Below, one piece after another: positions 1-5,307 of a stretch of 7,485 nucleotides of DNA; position 1 is the first letter of the stretch; every line of letters starts with the position of its first letter. The notes beneath the pieces are model-generated. The model did not search any database, had not been told where the DNA came from, and saw only the letters and a list, made by a program, of their open reading frames with translations. The position numbers and the translations under genes were made by a program. Where the stretch lies: NCBI GenBank assembly GCA_002430075.1, contig DJBN01000026.1, forward strand, positions 1,616 to 9,100, read 5' to 3'. Origin of the DNA: Actinobacteria bacterium UBA5975 (GTDB taxonomy: Bacteria; Actinomycetota; Actinomycetes; Nanopelagicales; Nanopelagicaceae).

Positions 1-228
<228 letters not shown>

Positions 229-241
229 TAATCTTCACTCC

Positions 242-361
242 ATGATCATTCTCTCTACGGAAGCAGTTCGCGAGCTTCCAGTTCCACCCTATACATTTGG
301 TCTTATCGCCTTTGGCGTATTTGCCCTACTTCTATACGTCGTACTTCGCCTAGATAAGTAA
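242..361 (+). CDS. Small single-span membrane protein, 39 aa, function unknown
   Basis: A short frame from ATG at 242 to TAA at 359-361. The peptide starts MIILSTEAVRELPVPPYTFG and continues with one hydrophobic stretch (about residues 18-35, rich in Leu, Val, Phe, Ala) ending in a charged tail RLDK. This is the pattern of a tiny bitopic membrane protein with a positively charged cytoplasmic end. From memory, actinobacteria often carry a similar protein (acidic start, L-P-x-P-x-x-x-F-G motif, one helix, basic tail) directly upstream of nadD, which matches its place here: 13 bases after ligA and 5 bases before nadD. No clear Shine-Dalgarno sequence precedes the ATG. An in-frame TTG at 215, inside ligA, is a less likely alternative start. 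No function is known to me; it could be translationally coupled to nadD. Confidence 0.7.
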   Translation: MIILSTEAVRELPVPPYTFGLIAFGVFALLLYVVLRLDK

Positions 362-366
362 TCTGC

Positions 367-918
367 TTGAAGCGTATTGGCCTCTACGGCGGGACTTTTG
401 ATCCTATTCATAACGGCCACATGCTTGTCATCCAAGAGCTAATTCTTAAAAATATTGTCGATTACTTATTAATTCTGCCTGCAGGCCAGCCCCGTCTTCG
501 AGAACAGCAACCAATTGCAAGTGGCGCTCAACGCCGCCAGATGTGCCAGCTCGCTATCAATGAACTGCCCGCCGAAATTAAATCGAAGGTTGAAGTAAAT
601 CCGATTGAAATCCTGCGCGATGGATTGAGCTACACCATCGATACCGTCGAAGCGGTGACTCAAAGCTACGAAGGTGACACCATTGTCGTGATTGTTGGCA
701 CCGATGCTTACGAAAAAATTGATCAATGGCACCGTGCGCAAGAGCTGAAGAAGATGGTCGAATTTATCGTTATTGACCGCCCTGACTTTCCTGGCGAGCA
801 CAACACAGAAATCGGAGCAATTGCACTTTCGGCCACCGATATTCGAAGCCATAAATCTGATGCAGTACCCGCAGCAGTTGCTGCCTTTATAAAGGAGCAG
901 AACCTCTATGCCAGCTAG
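367..918 (+). CDS. nadD: Nicotinate-nucleotide adenylyltransferase (NaMN adenylyltransferase)
   Basis: Cytoplasmic enzyme that joins nicotinate mononucleotide and ATP to form deamido-NAD, the penultimate step of NAD synthesis. The 183-residue product has the nucleotidyltransferase signature GGTFDPIHNGH at residues 8-18, with the HxGH-type His15 and His18, the VGTDAYEKIDQW substrate-binding segment at 110-121, and the C-terminal SxTxxR motif as S155-A-T157-D-I-R160. The TTG at 367 is the only standard start that keeps the signature: an in-frame stop lies at 355-357 and the next ATG (421) falls inside the motif. No Shine-Dalgarno is visible; the preceding small gene stops 5 bases upstream, suggesting coupling. 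The tail after R160 is shorter than in most family members. The gene overlaps rsfS by 11 bases, with no LCP-family gene between them as I recall from streptomycetes. Confidence 0.95.
   Translation: MKRIGLYGGTFDPIHNGHMLVIQELILKNIVDYLLILPAGQPRLREQQPIASGAQRRQMCQLAINELPAEIKSKVEVNPIEILRDGLSYTIDTVEAVTQSYEGDTIVVIVGTDAYEKIDQWHRAQELKKMVEFIVIDRPDFPGEHNTEIGAIALSATDIRSHKSDAVPAAVAAFIKEQNLYAS
892..897 (+). promoter_or_regulatory. Shine-Dalgarno sequence for rsfS
   Basis: AAGGAG, inside the end of nadD, lies 10 bases before the ATG at 908. It is a near-perfect match to the 16S rRNA 3' end and supports that ATG as the rsfS start, even though the gene then overlaps the last 11 bases of nadD. Confidence 0.65.
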
Positions 919-1282
919 CAACCCTTGCGTTGAACGTACACAGATTGCAGCACGCGCTGCCGTTGGTAAATTCGGTACTGAACTTGTTGCACTCGACCTG
1001 TCGGATCAAAGCGTCCTCAGCGAGGTATTCCTGATCATTACGGCAGCTAACGCCAAAATGATCGATTCAATCGCTGACGAAGTTGAAGAACAGTTGCGAA
1101 TTGTTGGAGATAAACCTTTTCGTCGTGAAAGCTCTGACGAATGGGTGCTACTTGATTACTCAGATCTTGTCGTTCATATTCAATCCGCAGATCTTCGTCG
1201 CTATTACATGCTTGACCGACTCTGGAATGACTGCCCAAAAATTGAACTCGATATTGTGAAAGAAGAATCAGCACGTGGCTAA
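908..1282 (+). CDS. rsfS: Ribosomal silencing factor RsfS (Iojap/DUF143 family)
   Basis: RsfS binds ribosomal protein uL14 on the 50S subunit and blocks joining to 30S, lowering translation in starvation or stationary phase. The 124-residue protein shows the family pattern in order: ALDLSDQSVLSEVFLIITA early, a helix with SIADEVEEQL, then WVLLDYSDLVVH at residues 79-90 and RRYYMLDRLW at 97-106, where the family usually has a YxLExLW motif. Length matches actinobacterial homologues, which carry a short N-terminal extension relative to E. coli. The start is set by a good Shine-Dalgarno at 892-897. It overlaps nadD upstream by 11 bases and the phosphatase gene downstream by 8 bases, so the three are very likely co-transcribed and translationally coupled. 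The nadD-rsfS pairing is common across bacteria. Confidence 0.93.
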   Translation: MPASNPCVERTQIAARAAVGKFGTELVALDLSDQSVLSEVFLIITAANAKMIDSIADEVEEQLRIVGDKPFRRESSDEWVLLDYSDLVVHIQSADLRRYYMLDRLWNDCPKIELDIVKEESARG

Positions 1283-1937
1283 TCGAATTGTTATCTGGCG
1301 ACATGGACAGACTGATTGGAATATTGCCAATCGCTTTCAAGGACATTCAGATATTCCGCTCAATGAAGTTGGTCAATTTCAAGTAACACATGCAGCAAGA
1401 GTTTTAGCGCCCATGGAGCCTACGATGATTATTTCTAGCGATTTAAACCGTGCGCGCAATACGGCCCATGCCTTAGCTGAACTCGCGAAGCTTGAAATTG
1501 GCATAGATGAACGTCTTCGCGAAACACATGGCGGCAGTTGGGAAGGAAAGACTGGCGCCGAAAATCGCGCAGTAGATCTACAAAATTTCATTCGATGGCT
1601 TGATGGTGAAGATATTCCCGCAGGTGGAACTGGTGAAACGCGAAGCCAAGTTGCAGCTCGTGCATCCGCAGCCATCGATGAGGCACTTGCAGGAAAAGAT
1701 AATCAACTTCTAGTTGTAGCAACGCACGGCGGAACAGCGCGTTGCCTCTTGGGCCATTACCTGCAGCTTCCATATTCACATTGGGCCCGAATCGGTGGAC
1801 TTTCAAATGCATCGTGGTCAGTTCTTGGAAAGAGCCCAGTAAAGGGTTGGTATCTTGCAGAACATAACGCTGGATCGATTCCAGAGCCCATTTACGGGGA
1901 AGAATCTGGCGCAGAGCTGCCCGATTCAGTGCGGTAA
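1275..1937 (+). CDS. Histidine phosphatase superfamily protein, GpgP-like (phosphoglycerate mutase fold)
   Basis: The 220-residue product belongs to the histidine phosphatase (phosphoglycerate mutase-like) superfamily. The catalytic RHG motif is R9-H10-G11 within WRHGQTDWN; the usual companion residues are R59 (SSDLNRAR), E83 (LRETHGGSWEG) and H151 (ATHGG). His10 would be the phosphorylated residue. The GGLSNASW segment near residue 175 and the order nadD-rsfS-phosphatase resemble mycobacterial GpgP (Rv2419c), glucosyl-3-phosphoglycerate phosphatase of methylglucose lipopolysaccharide synthesis. Orthology is plausible, but substrate choice in this family cannot be read from motifs, so a general phosphatase is equally possible and no symbol is given. 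The GTG start at 1275 overlaps rsfS by 8 bases, keeps the MANRIVIWRHG beginning, and has only a weak purine-rich stretch upstream. Confidence 0.88.
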   Translation: MANRIVIWRHGQTDWNIANRFQGHSDIPLNEVGQFQVTHAARVLAPMEPTMIISSDLNRARNTAHALAELAKLEIGIDERLRETHGGSWEGKTGAENRAVDLQNFIRWLDGEDIPAGGTGETRSQVAARASAAIDEALAGKDNQLLVVATHGGTARCLLGHYLQLPYSHWARIGGLSNASWSVLGKSPVKGWYLAEHNAGSIPEPIYGEESGAELPDSVR

Positions 1938-1962
1938 AGTTCGCACAGCGCTGTTGAATAAC

Positions 1963-2000
1963 GCGTCAAAGCCTCTACGGCTTGTGACGCTATTTAATTT
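1963..2000 (+). terminator. Intrinsic-terminator-like hairpin after the nadD-rsfS-phosphatase cluster
   Basis: GCGTCA (1963-1968) and AAGCC (1969-1973) pair with GGCTT (1979-1983) and TGACGC (1985-1990), giving 11 base pairs with one bulged G at 1984 and a 5-base loop TCTAC. The T/A-rich run TATTTAATTT (1991-2000) follows. It lies 25 bases after the phosphatase stop and just before tRNA-Ala, so it probably ends the upstream transcript. The T-run is broken by A residues, so termination may be partial. Confidence 0.65.
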
Positions 2001-2002
2001 GC

Positions 2003-2075
2003 GGGGATATGGCGCAATTGGTAGCGCGCTTCCATGGCATGGAAGAGGTTAGGGGTTCGATTCCCCTTATCTCCA
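2003..2075 (+). tRNA. tRNA-Ala (anticodon GGC)
   Basis: A full 73-base cloverleaf folds by hand. Acceptor stem GGGGATA (2003-2009) pairs with TATCTCC (2068-2074), including the G3-U70 wobble pair (G2005-T2072) that is the main alanine identity element; the discriminator is A2075. The D stem is GCGC/GCGC (2012-2015, 2024-2027) with loop AATTGGTA. The anticodon stem CTTCC/GGAAG encloses loop ATGGCAT, so the anticodon is GGC (2036-2038), reading GCC and GCU; the A32-U38 pair is typical of this tRNA. The variable loop has 5 bases, and the T stem AGGGG/CCCCT encloses TTCGATT. CCA is not encoded and must be added after transcription. leuS begins after one more base. Confidence 0.96.
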
Positions 2076-2076
2076 C

Positions 2077-4548
2077 GTGAGTACTGAACGCGAACACGCG
2101 GCCTATGATTTTGCATACGTGCAAGAGAAGTGGCTGCCTGTCTGGGACAAACTCGAACCTTTTAAATCAGCTCGCGCAGGCGATAACCGCCCTAAGAAAT
2201 ATGTACTCGATATGTTTCCATATCCATCAGGTGATTTACATATGGGCCACGCAGAGGCTTACGCACTTGGTGATGTCATTGCTCGTTACTGGATTCAAAA
2301 GGGTTTCAATGTTATGCACCCAATCGGTTGGGATGCATTTGGACTGCCTGCAGAAAATGCGGCGATTAAACGTAATGAAGATCCGAGAATTTGGACTTAT
2401 GAAAATATTGCAACGCAAAAAGCTTCGATGCGACGCTTTGCCTGTTCATTCGATTGGGATCGCGTCTTTAATACATGCGACCCCGAGTACTACAAGTGGA
2501 ACCAATGGCTCTTTACCAAACTTCATGATCGTGGCTTGGCATACCGTAAAGATTCTGCCGTTAACTGGTGTCCCGGGTGTCAGACAGTATTGGCCAATGA
2601 GCAGGTAGTAGCTGGACTCTGCGAACGTTGCGATACAGCAGTTACTAAGAAGAAGTTAAATCAGTGGTATTTCAAGATCACCGATTACGCAGATCGCTTG
2701 CTCGATGATATGTCAGAGCTTGAAGGCAAATGGCCCGAAAAAGTCTTGCTGATGCAGCGCAATTGGATTGGCCGCTCACAGGGAGCCAATGTTCAATTCG
2801 TTATTGAGGGACGCACAGAACCGGTGACTATCTACACAACCCGCCCTGACACACTTTATGGTGCAACATTTATGGTTGTAGCTGCAGATTCTGCACTTGC
2901 CGGTGAATTAACTGCAGGCACAGCTGTTGAATCAGAATTTAAGTCTTATCTTGAAAAGATTAAGGCAGCATCTGATATTGATCGTTTGGCAACAGATCGA
3001 CCTAAATCTGGCGTTGATTTAAGACGTTTTGCAATTAACCCTGTCAATGGTGAGAAGCTTCCTATCTGGGCATCAGATTATGTCTTGGCAGATTACGGAA
3101 CCGGCGCAATCATGGCAGTTCCTGCACACGATCAACGTGACTTAGATTTCGCACGTGCCATGAAGTTACCAGTGCGCGTTGTTGTTGAAACTGGGGAAGA
3201 AGACCCAAACCAAACGGGTGTTGCAACAACAGGGGATGGAAAACTTATTAACTCGGGCTCCCTTGATGGACTCTCAAAGGATTCAGCAATTGCTGCAATC
3301 AATAAGCAACTTGAGGCAGATGGACTTGGAAAGAGCGCTCGTAACTATCGACTACGCGATTGGCTTGTCTCACGTCAGCGCTATTGGGGTACACCAATTC
3401 CAATTGTTCACTGTCAAATGTGTGGCGAAGTTGCAGTTCCCGATTCACAACTTCCACTTCTCTTGCCAGATGCACAAGGTTTAGACCTCAAGCCAAAGGG
3501 TCAATCACCGCTTTCTGCGGCAACCGAGTGGGTCAATACAACCTGTCCAAAGTGTTCAGGTCCTGCAAAGCGCGATACCGACACAATGGATACATTTGTT
3601 GATTCATCCTGGTATTACTTGCGCTACCCATCATCGACAAATGCAACCGAACCATTTAGCCGCGCAGATCTAGATACATGGCTACCTGTAGATCAATATG
3701 TGGGTGGAGTAACGCACGCAATCTTGCACTTGTTATATTCACGGTTCTTTACCAAAGTCTTATTCGATATGAAGATGCTCGGTTTCACCGAACCATTTAC
3801 GCGACTTCTTAATCAAGGCATGGTTGTCATGGATGGCTCTGCCATGTCGAAATCACGTGGCAATCTTGTTCGTCTCTCTGACGAACTCGAGAACCACGGC
3901 GTTGATGCAATTCGCCTTTCAATGGTCTTCTCAGGACCTCCCGAAGATGATGTCGATTGGTCAGATGTTTCACCTTCTGGCTCTGTTAAGTTCTTAAGCC
4001 GTGCATGGCGTTTATCTGGAGATGTGACATCCGCAGTGGGAGCAGATTTTTCAAAGGGTGAAATATCCTTGCGTAAGGCAACACATAAAGCCCTTAACGA
4101 TGCCTCATTTGCCGTTGAATCCTTCCGCTTTAACGTAGCTATTGCTCGCGTCATGGAACTTGTAAATGCCACACGCAAAGCAATTGATTCAGGATGCGGT
4201 CCTGCAGATCCAGCAGTTCGTGAGGCAACGGAAGCCATTGCTATCGCACTCTCACTAGTTGCACCATTTACCGCCGAAGAGATGTGGGAACGACTTGGCC
4301 ATAAGCCCGCTATCGCACTTGCTGGGTGGCCAGAAGTAAATCCAGCGCTGCTTGTTGATGATGCAATCGAAGCCGTTATTCAGATCAACGGCAAGATAGT
4401 TGACCGTATGAGCGTCTCACCAAGTATTTCAGAGGCGGACTTTGAAACCGCCGCCCTTGCCCTGCCTGGCGTTATTGCCGCAATTGCTGGAGCAACGCCT
4501 AAAAAGATAATTGCCCGCGCTCCAAAGCTTGTCAACATCGTTCTTTAA
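2077..4548 (+). CDS. leuS: Leucyl-tRNA synthetase
   Basis: Class I aminoacyl-tRNA synthetase that charges tRNA-Leu in the cytoplasm. The 823-residue protein is complete. Visible in order: MFPYPSG then the HIGH motif as HMGH (55-58); a zinc-binding knuckle with C165/C168 and C182/C185; the CP1 editing domain with TTRPDTLYG (254-262) and AHDQRD (350-355), whose D355 probably matches the conserved editing aspartate; the [15 protein letters not shown] return to the catalytic core (429-443); a second Cys set C446/C449 and C490/C493; the KMSKS loop as AMSKSRGN (589-596), with Ala for the first Lys; and the C-terminal domain with INGKI and LVNIVL. It resembles the HMGHAEA form of LeuRS rather than the longer GLHVGHP form I recall from streptomycetes and mycobacteria. 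GTG at 2077 is chosen because the conserved [10 protein letters not shown] segment precedes the next start, GTG at 2119. No Shine-Dalgarno is usable. Confidence 0.97.
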   Translation: MSTEREHAAYDFAYVQEKWLPVWDKLEPFKSARAGDNRPKKYVLDMFPYPSGDLHMGHAEAYALGDVIARYWIQKGFNVMHPIGWDAFGLPAENAAIKRNEDPRIWTYENIATQKASMRRFACSFDWDRVFNTCDPEYYKWNQWLFTKLHDRGLAYRKDSAVNWCPGCQTVLANEQVVAGLCERCDTAVTKKKLNQWYFKITDYADRLLDDMSELEGKWPEKVLLMQRNWIGRSQGANVQFVIEGRTEPVTIYTTRPDTLYGATFMVVAADSALAGELTAGTAVESEFKSYLEKIKAASDIDRLATDRPKSGVDLRRFAINPVNGEKLPIWASDYVLADYGTGAIMAVPAHDQRDLDFARAMKLPVRVVVETGEEDPNQTGVATTGDGKLINSGSLDGLSKDSAIAAINKQLEADGLGKSARNYRLRDWLVSRQRYWGTPIPIVHCQMCGEVAVPDSQLPLLLPDAQGLDLKPKGQSPLSAATEWVNTTCPKCSGPAKRDTDTMDTFVDSSWYYLRYPSSTNATEPFSRADLDTWLPVDQYVGGVTHAILHLLYSRFFTKVLFDMKMLGFTEPFTRLLNQGMVVMDGSAMSKSRGNLVRLSDELENHGVDAIRLSMVFSGPPEDDVDWSDVSPSGSVKFLSRAWRLSGDVTSAVGADFSKGEISLRKATHKALNDASFAVESFRFNVAIARVMELVNATRKAIDSGCGPADPAVREATEAIAIALSLVAPFTAEEMWERLGHKPAIALAGWPEVNPALLVDDAIEAVIQINGKIVDRMSVSPSISEADFETAALALPGVIAAIAGATPKKIIARAPKLVNIVL

Positions 4549-4606
4549 TCAACAGGCTTACTCTCTTAGCTAAACCATTAGCGCTTAACTACTGCACCAT
4601 CCGCAG

Positions 4607-5224
4607 ATGGAAAATCAATATCTTAATAAGGTCAATACCTGGTGGGGCGAGCTCCACTACACATCACTGCAAAAGCGCGGATTGGCAATTGTTGCACTCT
4701 TAGTTGTTGCAATCTCTGCGCTCTTTGTCATGCGTGGAACTTCGCAAGAGGTAGTTGCTGCCCCTGCCCCGCTTGAAATTGAGAGCGTTACTCAACAGAG
4801 CGTCATGGTCGATGTTGCTGGCGCCGTCGTCAACCCTGGCGTGTATTCGCTTCCCCTGAATTCACGCGTCTTTCAAGCGATCAGAGTTGCGGGAGGGTTG
4901 AAGAAAGGTGCGGACGCTTCCGATATCAATCAAGCACGGATACTTAAAGATGGCGAGCAGATATATGTATATCCATCCTCCAGCGCATCTGGTTCATCTA
5001 AAACATCTAGGAAAGTCGCAGCGCGACCAGGTGGACCGATCATGATTAATCGAGCCTCCGTTAAAGAGTTTGAATCTCTTGTTGGAATCGGGCCAGTACT
5101 TGCAAATCGCATCGTTGCCTACCGGAAGATAAACGGGCCATTTTCTGCGATTGAAGATCTCCTGAAAGTTCCGGGAATTGGAGAAGCTACATTCGCAAAA
5201 TTCAAAGTGAAGCTGCGCGTTTAA
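4607..5224 (+). CDS. comEA: ComEA-family DNA-binding competence protein
   Basis: Membrane-anchored DNA receptor of natural transformation: it binds incoming double-stranded DNA outside the cytoplasmic membrane and passes it to the ComEC channel. The 205-residue protein has a short cytoplasmic start, one membrane helix (about 26-43), an SLBB domain (about 65-122, VDVAGAVVNPGVYSL ... DGEQIYVYP), a Ser/Lys-rich linker (124-140) and a tandem helix-hairpin-helix domain (147-205). The HhH hairpins are VGIGPVLANRI and PGIGEATFAKF, with GPFSAIEDLL between them. This SLBB-plus-HhH layout is the usual one in actinobacteria and Firmicutes. ATG at 4607 has no clear Shine-Dalgarno. The 58 bases after leuS contain the palindrome TTAGCTAA but no terminator I would defend, and no convincing promoter. 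comEC follows, with coding signal starting inside the end of this gene. Confidence 0.92.
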   Translation: MENQYLNKVNTWWGELHYTSLQKRGLAIVALLVVAISALFVMRGTSQEVVAAPAPLEIESVTQQSVMVDVAGAVVNPGVYSLPLNSRVFQAIRVAGGLKKGADASDINQARILKDGEQIYVYPSSSASGSSKTSRKVAARPGGPIMINRASVKEFESLVGIGPVLANRIVAYRKINGPFSAIEDLLKVPGIGEATFAKFKVKLRV

Positions 5225-5307
5225 CAGATAGCCGCGCCCTAGCTCTAGGGGCGGCAGTCTGGATAGGTGCACTTCTGCAGGGATGGAGCGCGCCATGGAC
5301 AATCTCT
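5191..5307 (+). other. Probable N-terminal coding extension of comEC lacking a standard start codon
   Basis: The comEC frame stays open upstream of the GTG at 5308, back to a TGA at 5152-5154. Between them it encodes a peptide containing LTDSRALALGAAVWIGALLQ followed by GWSAPWTIS, which has the look of the first membrane helix and turn of ComEC proteins. Without it the protein would start in the middle of the second hydrophobic segment. There is no ATG, GTG or TTG in this frame between 5155 and 5307. Candidates are ATT at 5191 (GGAG at 5180-5183, 7-base gap), ATT at 5200 (QSEAARLTDS), a -1 frameshift from comEA, or a sequence error. The left boundary given is the first of these candidates and is not proven. 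Confidence 0.6.
5231..5255 (+). other. GC-rich hairpin just after the comEA stop codon
   Basis: GCCGC (5231-5235) and CCCT (5237-5240) pair with AGGG (5247-5250) and GCGGC (5251-5255), with G5236 bulged and AGCTCT as loop: nine base pairs, mostly G-C. It begins 6 bases after the comEA TAA and lies within the probable comEC N-terminal codons. No T-run follows, so it is not a classical terminator. A role in comEC translation is possible but unproven. Confidence 0.5.

Noticed and set aside
469..921. 150-codon open frame on the - strand opposite nadD
   Set aside because: It lies entirely over nadD and rsfS coding sequence, and its peptide shows no recognisable motif; it is a shadow of the + strand gene.
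1855..2052. 65-codon + strand frame running from the phosphatase gene into the tRNA
   Set aside because: It crosses the terminator-like hairpin and ends inside tRNA-Ala; the peptide is not protein-like and both ends are better explained by other features.
3813..4238. 141-codon - strand frame opposite leuS
   Set aside because: Ser/Arg-rich translation typical of an antisense shadow; the + strand here encodes the conserved KMSKS region of LeuRS.
4549..4606. Possible terminator or promoter between leuS and comEA
   Set aside because: The gap has the palindrome TTAGCTAA and a repeated TTAGC, but no stem with a T-run and no convincing pair of -35/-10 boxes.
5197..5203. Classical X-XXY-YYZ slippery heptamer for -1 frameshifting at the comEA end
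   Set aside because: A-AAA-TTC in the comEA frame does not fit the heptamer rule; only a single-codon slip on AAAA is possible, and the hairpin at 5231 is too far downstream for a typical stimulator. Kept only as one option in the comEC start finding.
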